Assembly (NCBI RefSeq): GCF_037975245.1
Contig: NC_092562.1
Coordinates: 19,376,054 to 19,440,053 of the forward strand
From: Apostichopus japonicus
Taxonomy: Eukaryota; Echinodermata; Holothuroidea; Aspidochirotida; Stichopodidae
Direction: 5' to 3'
DNA: 64,000 nucleotides
Shown: piece after piece, positions 1 to 11,111 of the stretch
How the letters are laid out: the number at the start of each line of letters is the position of its first letter
Position numbering within the stretch: position 1 is the first letter of the stretch
Position numbers and translations under genes: made by a program
The notes under the pieces: generated by a model
What the model saw: the letters and a program-made list of their open reading frames with translations, nothing else
Database searches by the model: none
What the model was told of the DNA's origin: nothing

Positions 1-227
1 GGCTATAGAACTGTTACAAATTATCTTTGAACACCATGTGCACAAAATTACACTAACCTGTGCGCAATATACGGTATTAAGAAACGAAGTAGCCTATAAG
101 CATTTCGTTCTCGCGGTACTGTGGTTACAGCTATACGTAAAAAAAGACCTCCCTTCGGAAAAACATGTACATTGTACGTCCATCTTCGTTGGGTGCAGAT
201 ATTTTTAAGAAGATACAAGAAAACAGA

Positions 228-228
<1 letters not shown>

Positions 229-277
<49 letters not shown>
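229..277. repeat. (AT)n microsatellite
   Basis: Uninterrupted alternating A/T run of about 48 nt. The short plus-strand reading frame through it, rich in Tyr-Ile, is an artefact of the repeat. Confidence 0.95.
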
Positions 278-283
<6 letters not shown>

Positions 284-469
284 TTCATATATCATATATC
301 ATAAGAGGCTATTTTAGATGGAGTAACATTATATAGCAAGAGTTGAAATCCAGAAATTATCTGTAATGCTATATACCACATTGTATCACGAAGCCGATAT
401 TGCCTATACCAAAGGAATACTACGCCAACCTTGTCTAGAAAATGTGTCAGTCAGGCTGTTGAAGAAGTA

Positions 470-475
470 TTTATT
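470..475 (-). terminator. Candidate poly(A) signal of the TRIM gene
   Basis: AATAAA on the minus strand, 245-250 nt downstream of the TRIM stop codon and the first such hexamer I noticed on that side. Its use is inferred. Confidence 0.4.
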
Positions 476-722
476 CATAACAAATGAACATACCGATATT
501 AACGTAAATTAACCCCTATATAGAAGGAAGGTCTTTATGATGGATATATTAAGATGTGTAGATAAACTAAGTAGAAACTAATTATTACCAATTATATATG
601 CACTAACAACTCTAGGAAATTAGGATTGTTATATGTTCCTATGTGTGTAAAACTCCAGTCGAACAGTTACAGCAACGATAACAACCGAACATGTGTCTCG
701 TAACTCGCGATACCATTATGTT

Positions 723-2945
723 TTAATATGTAATTGCTTTTAAGGGCAATGCAGGTACAAGTCCATATATAAACATTTTACCCGAACTTTTGGTAACTAT
801 CATGAGTTTCTCTTCCCCGTCTACTACGGATGTGGTAATGTACCATACCTTGTCTTCAACTGGAATTGATGTTAGTAATTGCCGACCATCTCGACTGTAT
901 TGTGTTAGAATAGTGTTCCGCCACCCCATAGCATCCCATAACATATAGATGAGCCCTGTCTTGTCTATGCACACACTGTAAGGTTTTACGTCAGCTCCAC
1001 TTAGATTTGGTTTGGTTAATTTATACACCACCTTACTCCCTAAAGTCACCATGGTAACTGCATATGAGGTCCTACCCACAAAGTCACAGATCAGAAGATA
1101 ACTGTCATGGACAGTGATGTCACATGAATACCTGATTACATCAGGTAGTACAATGGTGTGACTGTAATTCAGCTGATAATCAAATACATACACTTCTCTG
1201 CTGTTAGTACCAACAATGATTTCATTCTTGGCGGGACTCGTGGTAACAGACCGCACAAACCTACCAAAGGCTGACCACGTCTGAACCATATCACTGATGT
1301 TCTTCTTTTGGTAAGAAGAGTCAGAAATATTATAAATACCGATTTCATCCGGTATGCAAACTGTAATGACATTGCACCCTGACAAATTACAACAGTAACG
1401 CTCTGGCCACACCCTGAATCTCTTATTTCTATTTAAAACATTCTGATTTAATATTTCTCCTTTCATGTTAGTGACAGTGATGTGTGATTTATCTTTTGAT
1501 ACCACACCAGTCATAACGATATTACCATTGCTACTACTTGTCAAACCAGTGATCCCGTAACCTTTAGCTTTGATTCCCACAATATCAACGACAGACTCTG
1601 CGCTTTCTGTAATGACAACTTTATCAGATGCAACTTTTATTATATCAGTCATGAAAACATTACATAAAGATTCTAACTCTGGATATTCTTGTTTCATGTC
1701 TTCGATCAAAGGTTCACTGGCTGCTCTTAGGTCGGGGACAAACTGTGCGTCTGTCCAATCGTCATTTCATGCAAGAATGGTAGAAGACGTTGCTGATAAG
1801 TTTTCGAACCGTTTAATAAGTTGCTTACATTTATTTAGTATTTCTTCACATTCGTTTTTGTTTTGACTAGTAAAAAGATCTTTTGCTGTTGTCAAGGTCT
1901 TGAATTGACTATCTAACTCCCCGAATTTTTTAAAGAATTCACCCTTCGTTACCTTACAATTGTCCTTAAATTCTTCCAATTCCTGGTCATATTTTATATC
2001 GGTACTTTTCATATTTTCTTGATGTTTCATGATCAATCGGTTCATTTTCTCTTCATGTTTAACAGTTATTTCACGTTTTTCACATCTTCTTCTTTTTTCT
2101 ATGTCAGCAGCTCCTTTGTCACGTTCATCATTACATTCAGCAAGTTTATAATTTATTTCCTTTGCCTCTGACTTGAGATAATTTGTCAACCACAAAGTCA
2201 TATGGCTAGCATTCTCACTCAATTTTACTAGCGCCATTTGAACCTTCTCGGGTAACGCATATAGTTTATTTTTGTGCTTGCTTAGTTCAGCGAGGTTCCG
2301 ATTCAGTAATGTCCTTTCCTTCTTAGCTAGATGAGTCACATCTATGAGATCATGACCTTTGTGCTGGCTGTGAGTGCAGACTAAGCAAACCGGCTCATTT
2401 TGGCATGTACCACAGCACAATTTGGCTGGTTCTTTGATATGAAAATTGCACCTGGGATCTTCCGTCATTGCTGTTATTTCCTCCATGGTTAGGTTCTTAG
2501 CTGCCATATTTTCCAATTTCAGAGTGCTTGGTTGGTGATCAGTAAACATTCTATTACTGATATGAACCTTGTAACATTCGTCGCATAAAAAATCTCTACA
2601 TTTGAAACAGTAAGCGGAACATACCACATCCTTTGAACAGCTCACACACTGCTTCAAATCTTTCTTTTCGAATGATTTACGCAATTCTATGAACTCGAGC
2701 ATACTCTTCATATGAAAATCAGTCTTAAAGCCGTCCAATCCATCCTCTGGTATACAACATCGCTGTTTACAAAGTGGACATTCAATTGTACCATCATGGC
2801 TGGCTTGAATAACTGTTCTCAAGCAATCGTTACAGTATCGATGAAGACATGGTAACTGTTTCGGCTCATTAAATTGATCCAAACAAACAGAACACATGAA
2901 GAAGTTTTCTGTCAGGTCTTCTATGAAAGGGTTCCAGGATGCCAT
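723..2945 (-). CDS. TRIM2/3/56-like E3 ubiquitin ligase, intronless, interrupted by one in-frame TGA
   Basis: The first 392 codons run from ATG (2943-2945) to a TGA at 1767-1769. The same frame then stays open for 347 more codons to the stop at 723, so the whole is 741 codons with one internal TGA at codon 393. Visible domains: C3HC4 RING with ligands C18, C21, C33, H35, C38, C41, C56, C59; B-box 1 about residues 99-138 (CVSC...CFKC...CDEC); B-box 2 about 166-198 (C166, H169, C178, C181, C187, C190, H195, H198); a Lys/Glu-rich coiled coil about 205-375; then a C-terminal half of about 330 residues with repeated beta-strand blades resembling the NHL/propeller part of TRIM2, TRIM3 and TRIM56. 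Such proteins are RING ubiquitin ligases, often in innate immunity or development. No intron is visible, suggesting a retro-derived or lineage-expanded copy. The TGA may be a true nonsense change (pseudogene), a polymorphism, a sequencing error or a recoded stop. The exact family member is uncertain. Confidence 0.85.
1767..1769 (-). other. In-frame TGA splitting the TRIM frame
   Basis: Plus-strand TCA, read as TGA between the codons for Ala392 and Asn394. The next 19 codons (NDDWTDAQFVPDLRAASEP) and the 328 after them are open in the same frame, and no frameshift is needed. The following base is A, not the CTA context typical of known animal readthrough sites. Confidence 0.9.
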
Positions 2946-3146
2946 GTTGATGATGATCGTTAACTCTCACTTGAAAAAAACTGTACTCAGTTACGTAACA
3001 ATCTGTGAAAGAGTTCATGAAAAGAAAGGGAAAGGGTTTAACAAATTATTATTTATCTGTATTTCATAAAATATGAATGGAAATACGAACATACTTGCAT
3101 AACCCATTCAAAATGGTCTAGCCACAGAAGTGCTAAACTGTATTTC

Positions 3147-3980
3147 TGGCCAGTGTTCAACCGCCGTCCTTCATCTCTAAACTTTTGGAGAAGGTTGTGT
3201 GTGCACGACTTGAGCGACACTTGCATACCAATGCCATTCACGAACAGTTTGGACTTCAGGACATTGCATCGAAGTAGTTTGAGTCAATATCTGTCCAACC
3301 GATTTCAAACAGTTTGCATTAATATCGAGCTTTCGGAACCATAACCTCTAGAGTTTGGCGTTCCACAGGGATCCGTGCTTTGGCTTCAAGCTATTCACTA
3401 TGTACACAATCGTACATAGTCACAGCTTGAATTACCATGTCTATAAGGATGACACACAAATTTACCTTCATTCAAGCCTTTTAATTAATATCTCTGCTAC
3501 TGCTAGTATATGTGTTTTGTAGAATATTGAATATTGCCTTGTTGATATCAAATAGTGGTTGACAAGCAACAAACTTCAAACTGAATGGTGACAAGATTGA
3601 AGTAATCATAACCATAATCTGAAAAACCTTCCCGATGTATTTGTTGAGGGCGGAAGGAGTATCGATTAAATCCGTATCAGACAGTCAAAACTTGGAGTTT
3701 ATTTTGATACAGCTCTTAATATGGATGCACATTTAAATCTTTTTTAACTCTCTGATCTCAGTTTTGGACAGATCCTTAAATCACCCTTTAGTATGTGCAA
3801 TCGTTGTGGTTCTACATGAAGGGAATATCAGTAGTAACTGCAGTCGGCTAATAGTCTGTTTTAATGTATTAAAGTTCTAACTCAATTTAATCAGGCCTAA
3901 AGATTAAACTTGATGAAGTTGACTAATCATTGTACCAGCATACAACTGACTTATATAGACCAGCTGTTAGTATTTAGAGC
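3147..3980 (+). mobile_element. Degenerate non-LTR (CR1/Jockey-like) reverse transcriptase fragment
   Basis: Broken plus-strand frames carry recognisable RT blocks: RPSSLNFW (resembling RPISNL..L), then SQYLSNRFQTVCIN followed, after a stop, by PLEFGVPQGSVL, the motif preceding the catalytic YxDD block in CR1/Jockey/L2-type elements. Further on, a DDTQIYLH-like stretch and an NKLQT/KLNGDK-like stretch can be read after frame changes. Many stops and shifts show that it is long dead. It lies just upstream of the TRIM gene, in opposite orientation. The family name is approximate. Confidence 0.75.
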
Positions 3981-3984
3981 TTTG

Positions 3985-4610
3985 GTACCCTATGAGATAC
4001 ATGGATCCACATACCACATGTGAAATTTATCAAAAGTTTGATATTTGTTATGCTTTAATACTTTGACCTCTGCTGAGCCCAAGTAACCTTTGACCTCCAC
4101 TGTAAACAACGTAACAGTTTTACTCAAGATGGAGCCACATACCAAGTTCATCAAAGTTTTGATTCCTTTAGTTTGTAAGGTATTCAGACTTTGACCTCTG
4201 TTGACCTCAAGTGACCATTAACCTTCACAAAAAAAAAACAATAGGGTTGGTTCACTCAATAAGGTGGATTCAAACACCAGGTACATGTACGCAGTAAACC
4301 CAAGCTTTAATTTTGATCGTGTATACAGGGTTTTCAAAATGTGACCTCTGGTCAACTCAAATAAGATTTTGTGCTTGTACTTGCTTGGTTACCAGTATGT
4401 CCACAGGCAAAGAATGCAGATCACAAATGACCTTTGACTTCCATAGAAAACAATATGATTCTTCTTCTTAAAAGGTGCATCCACGTATCTAATTAGAGTT
4501 CACCCACTGTACAGTTCTTGAGTTATTGTGTTTGCAAACCAAGGTGCCACACACATACACAACCATCATCATCGCAAAGATTCAATTCGCCTTCGGCAAG
4601 GTATGTTAAA
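3985..4610. repeat. Dispersed repeat rich in TGACCT/AGGTCA motifs
   Basis: Contains at least six copies of CTTTGACCT(C/G) or GTGACC spaced 20-110 nt apart, with recurring phrases about GGATTC/GGAGCCACATACCA and a CACACACATACACAACC tail. Similar AGGTCA-bearing stretches occur at 18660-18890 and 52290-52520, so it is a family rather than a unique region. AGGTCA half-sites resemble nuclear-receptor sites, but in a repeat this is probably coincidental. Confidence 0.5.
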
Positions 4611-7075
4611 ATGAATAACAACAAATTAATCAATAAATCATTGATTAAAAGAAATGCATACGTTTTTTCTTTGCGTGTAGAGCTATACTGAGTTTTCAGA
4701 GTATTTCTAAGAAGGAATAGTAATGGCAATTAACTATAGTCAATAAAACTTAACTATCTTTAGCTAGTAGTGTTGAATTATATATACATACAAAGACATA
4801 GCATCAGATATAAACCAACTATTGTGCTAGCCTCGTTGCGAAACTGTTCATTCCTCTGCATGTTCGACGTTAAATAGGGAATCCAATTAATGCAACTAAT
4901 GTGAGCAATAAGATCAAAACTAATCCATCATTCTTCGCATAGGTAATGTCATTTTAAAAATTACAACGTTTTGAAAGAACTGTATAAAATGTCCAATCTA
5001 AATGGCCTTATATGATTTCCATATTTTAAAACCTCTCCCTATCATAACTACATGACATCAAATGCCTAACATGATTTTCAGCTAAATGACTGTGATACTT
5101 GCGTAGCCTTTACGTCAGCGGCAGCTGTATATAGATATAGAACGACTGAATCAACAACTAATCTTACCAATTATGATGTTCTTTTCCTCGTGATCTCTAA
5201 CAAAAGCACCAACCTTCTTTATAATCTTCTGATCAGCATATGCCGTTTTTACTCAACGTATGACTGCATATATTATATATTGCATGAGTGAATAGAGATA
5301 TAGAGTAACAGAAAGTGGCAAATTACCAATATCATTTTCCCAGCTGCTTCGAGAAATGAAACACATGTTACTCCACTGTAAACTGGGTTTTTACGCAATG
5401 CAGTCTGTGGATAGCTTCAACTCCCTGGTCAGAGATTTAACCTGTGTAAGCGCTATAACCTCTTCTGTCAATTTGCCGTATCATGCTGTAACATTTGCTG
5501 TTTACGTATATTATTTACGTAGATATAAACAGAGTCGGATCTTTTCGGAGGTCGCCATGGTTACTGCTGGCCTGAAAGAAGTCGCTCTTTACTTTTACGG
5601 GAACTACATTATGATCGCAATCTCAATACATTACACATGACAGTGCATTTTTTTTTTTTTTTTTGCTATGATAGCCTGACGTTTTGTATCTTGTGAACAG
5701 ACCTCTTAATTGAGTAGAAAACAATTTTCGTATGCTGTTCCTGTGAGGCCTAAATGGGTCTAAAATTGCCTCAATTGACCCAATTATTGCACCATTTATT
5801 GTAGAATCGGGGAGTTTAAGTTTGTCTCCTGAAGCCTAATACAGACGTACAATAGAGGACTCCGTAAATTATATTTTTAATCAACATTTATACTCGTGTA
5901 TTTTAACCATCCAAAGTTACAGTGTATTCATCGTTGAGTTTATATACCAAGAGTTAATAAAAAGGAACTTATAAGCAAATATCCGCTTTTGAAGACTATT
6001 TATGAAGACTTTCACGTGTATGCTCGGTTTAAAGTTACTAGCTGTGTAATTCCCGGCTTAACTTATACCTGGAACTATCAAAAATAAGCCTTGCAATAAC
6101 ATATCAATGAGTTCTCTCGCTGCATTTTGGCACTTAACCTGAGCTAAGAGAACAGTCGGGCGAATTGATGTAAACTGTAATAGGAGTATGCCACCTAAAG
6201 ATCACCTTTGCTCTGTACAGTTAATTACAGTTAATTATTGTTGTCTTACCCATTTGTCTTGACATTCCATTTTATATGTCGTCCACACCGATCGCGTATA
6301 CGCGTCCTCTGCGGAAAACACTATTCTTCCTTCCTCTGTGTACACTACATCATTCCCGGTAATACATGAAGAAAATGCATCGGGCAGACACAATATTCTA
6401 TTAGTAACGCTCACATCATTACATGATTATCTTATATCTAACCATACCTAAATATGGGTTAATTGAAAAGAAATTATTATCTCATTCCGACATCTAATGA
6501 AATCGGTTTAACAGCTTCTTAGGTCGCCTTCTCATGTAGTCCGGGGATATCTTTCCATGAACTTAAGCTTCTGAAAACTAACTATCTAAGAAAAAGCTCT
6601 TTGGTGTATGAAACTGTCTTTGGAAAGTTTATCCACAGGACATTTGTCGTTCCAAATTAATCTGCTAGTAACTTTCGAACATTTATTTTAAAGTTGGTCA
6701 TTTGTATTATCTGGTTAGGGAAGTATAGTTTGATTGTGATCGGAATAACGTGGTCAGTTTGAATCAAAGCAGAGCCAAATAAATAAATATTAACGCCTGA
6801 AAATGGAAGAAGATATTCACAGCTCTTGACATTTTCGCATGCAGTGACCGCTCAGTGATCCGTCACATGAACTATTGACATTTTGCTCACCCAGCCGCGC
6901 TCTGTCATCTCTGGGGCAAATCAAAATGATTATAAAACTAAAATATAAATACAACATGATAAATGTCACGGCTTTCTTAAAGTGAACAAAGACTGTGCAA
7001 ATGAAAGGCAATGACTAAAACTTTAGCTTAGTCACAACTTCATTTAACTAAAGGTTTTACCTTAAAATTTCCTCC
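4611..7075. other. Non-coding stretch, nothing specific seen
   Basis: AT-rich sequence with short poly-T runs. Open frames here (for example 94 codons at 5356-5640) show no recognisable domain, no convincing splice context and no protein-like bias. Confidence 0.4.
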
Positions 7076-7560
7076 TTGCAAATGTCGTTCCTTAATGTTT
7101 TTCGTTACTCTTCCTGTTTTCTGTTTGTTTTACGTTCCAACTGTATCTCTCCGTTCGCTTTGTTTCATTCTACAGTTCATTTTACTGACCTCAGATTACT
7201 AAATCCTAGTTCTGTTAATTTTGTTTGTTTGTTCAATTACATTTCTTTTAGGCTCTTTTTGGCCGCTTAATAATTAAGCGTTTTACTTTTCTTACGTGTA
7301 CTTATTAATTTGTTCCAATATTCGCTCCCCCATCCCAATAGACCCCCACCCCACCCCAATACACAGATATAAAAAGCTCGAAGCACCCCGTACTTTTTCT
7401 CCTTTCCATGCATTGGTTATGTTTTATTAACGTTTATGTATATGTAGGCTGTACAAATATATTGTTCACCTTTATACAGTTATATCCTTGCATTAGTTTG
7501 TACCTGTACTTACAGTTTATGATGGAAATAAAATGTTTCATTGTCATTGTCACTTGAATA
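7076..7560 (+). mobile_element. Possible 3' tail of a retroelement or 3' UTR
   Basis: Pyrimidine-rich stretch ending in AATAAAATGTTTCATTGTC (about 7526-7545) followed by a short TTGTCA repetition. An AATAAA plus a short tandem tail is typical of 3' ends of CR1/L2-like LINEs, but no coding remnant lies directly upstream, so a host 3' UTR is an alternative. Confidence 0.3.
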
Positions 7561-7591
7561 TACGTCACCTTACAGTTAATTTTCCAAACTT

Positions 7592-7840
7592 TTATTTTCT
7601 AAGCTTGACATCTTTCGGTCGTTTGAATGATCGCATATTGTAGGTCTGGCTTAATTGATTAGCGTTTGCCATTGCATCTCTCAACATTGCATTCTTATTG
7701 TTAGTAAAAAATGATATGCCATTATTATTTGTAGTACGATAAAGCAATGAAATAACGTAGCAAAGTTCTCCCCCCAACTCGACAATAAATACAACATACA
7801 TTGAATTGACATTGTGTTCAATCAGGGATATTTCCATAAC
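7592..7840 (-). CDS. Possible small terminal exon, unrecognised
   Basis: A minus-strand frame of 82 codons from an internal ATG (about 7835-7837) to TAA at 7592. It could equally be the last exon of a spliced gene, because CAG lies just 5' of GGAGTTGTTATGG. An AATAAA overlaps the stop (AAATAAAAG). The product is mixed, with a Val/Leu-rich N-terminus and a basic Lys/Arg-rich end (RSFKRPKDVKLRK). I recognise no family, and no partner exon was found. It may be chance. Confidence 0.25.
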   Translation of the reverse strand, partial: VMEISLIEHNVNSMYVVFIVELGGELCYVISLLYRTTNNNGISFFTNNKNAMLRDAMANANQLSQTYNMRSFKRPKDVKLRK

Positions 7841-7867
7841 AACTCCCTGGCTCAATGTAGAAGCCAA

Positions 7868-10151
7868 GTTAGAACACTCAATAAGTATTTGTATACTTTA
7901 CGCAGAATTTTAGTCTCGACATGTTAATAGTAACAAACAATTACAAAAACTTTAGGACAATATATTGTTTATTTAGTCAATCAGGTTTCCAAGGTAATCA
8001 CTTTTAAAGTATTTTAAAACTCTGGAAAGCGCCTTTAAGGCTTAAATGATGATGACGTCGGCTCCTCGGTGCAGGCTATAATGGTTATATTAATCCATTG
8101 TTTTATCAATTCTAATGACTCATCCAAAACCGTTTCCTTTTCAACTTCAGAACATCCTTGTATGACATTCGACACTAGTAGTCAGTGATATATTTGTAAC
8201 ATAGGCCTATTATAAACACGTCATATGAAGCCATAAAATTCTTATGTTCTTCCACTGAATATTGTGTCGCACTCTGACGAACTCGGTCACGTTGACTGAC
8301 GCACTTTGTTTAAAGGGTCATTCCCCCAAAAATTAAGGGTTTATACAAGCACAACCTGGACTGAGAGTAGCTGTTTTTAATGGTCTATAACATATCAAAA
8401 TTTATGTTATGCCTAAAGTCATTATTTAAGCTATATTTTGAGTTTTGTGTTAACGTTTCATCAACCTGGACAAAGCCATGTAATATAGGCTACACACTTG
8501 GATGTCCTTCCAGTCCTTGCATCAAAGGGATGTAGAAATGACCTATTTCGCTTCTTTGTTTCGTGTTATTAAGCGTTTGAGTGCATATTAATTTGTGTGA
8601 CTCAAATTTAATGTCAGAGTTCAGTAGTAGGCCTAATGCTTATCTCGCCATACCTTTCTTCATTTCATTTTCTTGTGGTGTGATGTTGTTGAACTGTAGG
8701 TTGTTATCTTATTTTTCCTATACCTGGGACTGCAGGGGCGTCCCTGAACAATTATGTTCACAGTCATCCTTCTTGATACCGCCAGAAATACAACTTTTTT
8801 AGCGTCACACGGCCTCTCGATATTATTTTTTTCTTTCTTGGTTGTTGGTTTTTGGTGTATGTAACCTGACAAGTTGACGTATATCATGTTTTCAACTTAT
8901 TTTATGTTTGAATATTTTTCACAACTTCACCATTATCCTATACTTCTGATGTGCTAATAAACAAGTCGATAATTTCAATAATTTTCGTAAAAATATAGGA
9001 CAAGTTGGTGAAACTCTGACTCGACAATAACTATTTAATATGACAAAGGAATTTAATCTACAACATGAAAGTTAGCGTCGGGCAATATTTTAACAGTAGG
9101 AAGAACACACTCACAAATACTAAGCCTGCATAATGTAGACAATAATTTTCTTGTTGTGTAAACAATGGAATGTGAAATTTCTTAATGGGGAGATGACCCC
9201 CCCCCCCCCTCCTGTTATATTCCCTCACCCTCAAAACTCCCATGTTTCAAGGCTTATTCATGCTCCGATAAAGCATTCGTGAAATTACGAGTGAGTAAGC
9301 GAAACACTGTCGTGGCCTATTCTGCAGTTGCTCAGATGTTTAGTTTTGCTGGGCTATGAAAAGAGTTAAACTCGAATCACGGGTACAAATATTACTATGT
9401 AATTTGGTACCAAACCTGCAGTGCAAATGGAGATAAAGAATGCTTTTAAGTTTATGGTAATACACACTTCCATGTCAACGTTTCCTGAAACTTAAACTTC
9501 ATTTTAAACTATATTTAGAATAAGTAGGAAAGTGACTCCCCCAGTAAACATTGATTTGCGTGCTTGGCATCTGGTCAAATTAGTCAAAAATTTATAACCA
9601 TGTTTTGTGTACGTATAATTGCCAATGTACAATTGTGTACAAAGCAAGATACAGAGGAACAGAACGATAGTTGAAGGCTGCAAATCTCACAAAGCCTTTC
9701 ATTGGAGACTGAAATTAACGAGCCTGAAGGTTGTCCAATCAACTTGAATTTTATTTAAGGGAGAGGGAATGTTGTCTTGTGAGGTAATCCGATAGGAAGT
9801 ATTGATTTTTATAATTAAGGGGCTTGGAAAAGAAAGACCCCACATTGATGAACGGATTATTATAGGTTACACGCTGAAATTATAAAGGCGGAAAGAGACT
9901 AAAATAGTCAATATAGTCTTCCTCTTTAAATGAAAAGAACCTAAATTTACGACGGATTTATCTATCAATGAAAGAAATGAGGAAGTTAATCCATTGAACA
10001 CTGGCTGAAATATGGCGAAAGAACAGTTAGCTTTCACAGTGTAATATTTATGATACATTTTGAATGACGTGTGATTGAGGGCGCTTGGCATGTCGAAGAC
10101 TGTTGAGGATTATAATGCTCGACCCCTCCAGCTGCTCATAACTGCAAAAAA
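7868..10151. other. Non-coding stretch, nothing specific seen
   Basis: No gene or clear mobile element. Contains a run of about 13 C at 9197-9209. Confidence 0.4.
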
Positions 10152-10454
10152 CACTCGAAATTTGCCAACTGCCCCCCCCCCTCCCCCCAACTGCCCCCCC
10201 TCCCCTCCCCACTTTCAAGAAGCTTACTTGAGGAAACTTATCGATGACCATTAACAAACAAGGGAAGGGACTGGCATCAAAAAAAGGCAATTTTATGTTA
10301 TTGTCTGTTTTCTAAATGCTGTTAAAAAATCACTTATCTTCGTAAAACCTCATACATTTTATAGATTTGCATATTAACTGAGAATTCCCATGATTCACAT
10401 GATTCCAAAGACGATGATGGTGGGGGGGGGGGGGCGGTTGGCAAATTTCGAGTG
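10152..10454. mobile_element. Inverted-repeat (MITE-like) element with C/G-run ends
   Basis: The left end CACTCGAAATTTGCCAACTG, followed by long C runs, is matched in inverted orientation at the right end (G run, then CGGTTGGCAAATTTCGAGTG, ending at 10454). The arms are about 20 nt with one mismatch plus the homopolymers; the interior is about 230 nt with no coding. I see no clear target-site duplication. Confidence 0.6.
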
Positions 10455-11084
10455 TAAGAGGATCAGGTAGGCCGGGTCATTGAATGCAACTCCAGTATAA
10501 TGAGAACTGGTCACCAGCTTGGGTCCTCCGCCCTGAAACAAAATCAAACTTTAGACGTTAAATGCTGCATTAAGTCTGAATAATTACCTTTAGCATTGCA
10601 CAAGTTAACCTTTTCGAATAGTGATATGGGGATCTGGTTCCCACACCCAGCTTTGAAAGGTAAGTAGTTTGTGGGGCTGGGAATTCAGGTTCACCCACCA
10701 CAAGGCTATATTACTGAACCTATATGGTGCTAAAAGTACGTAATAATTATATCTCATACATTAATCTGGTTAGCAGCATATTGTGAACCAACTGTTAATT
10801 ATCGATTGCTATTAGTTTCCTTTTCGTAAAAATGATTGATTTGAAGATTTAATGTGTATTTCTCATCACCGCCCCTCCTTTCGCTAACATTGATATAGAT
10901 CATCTACCTGTAATAACAACACACCTCACACACACGACTTGAGCAAGTTTACATCGCTTGACATTTCAACTGCCGCAAATCCTAGGCTAAACTAACGTAA
11001 GAGGTAATTAGTCGTTCATAAAAACAACATTTACTGTCAACTTTCAGCTCGACGAGTCTACCCACGAAAGTTCCAGGGAACACC
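10455..11084 (+). promoter_or_regulatory. Upstream region and 5' UTR of the muniscin gene
   Basis: Precedes the first coding exon. No TATA box is clear. A good 3' splice site (TTTACTGTCAACTTTCAG, ending 11047) lies 37 nt before the ATG, so an upstream non-coding exon is likely. Promoter position is unknown. Confidence 0.35.
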
Positions 11085-11111
11085 ATGACGGTGTTTAGGG
11101 AAAGCTTTTGG
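11085..11111 (+). CDS. Muniscin coding exon 1 (27 nt)
   Basis: ATG in context AACACCATGA encodes MTVFRESFW and stops exactly at a consensus donor GTAAGT (11112). Phase 0 joins to GEKN of exon 2, restoring the FWGEKN start conserved in FCHO proteins (human FCHO2 ENFWGEKN). I saw no comparable candidate elsewhere upstream of exon 2. Confidence 0.88.

Larger units (their letters stand above)
1..722. other. 3' flank of the TRIM gene, AT-rich
   Basis: No coding region is seen. It holds a pure AT dinucleotide run at about 229-277 and, on the minus strand, an AATAAA hexamer (plus-strand TTTATT at 470-475) about 245 nt past the TRIM stop codon, a plausible poly(A) signal for that gene. Confidence 0.5.

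Noticed and set aside
3153-3344. 63-codon plus-strand frame as a gene
   Set aside because: It is a fragment of a decayed non-LTR reverse transcriptase, continued in other frames.
5356-5640. 94-codon plus-strand frame
   Set aside because: No recognisable domain, neighbouring exon or poly(A) context.
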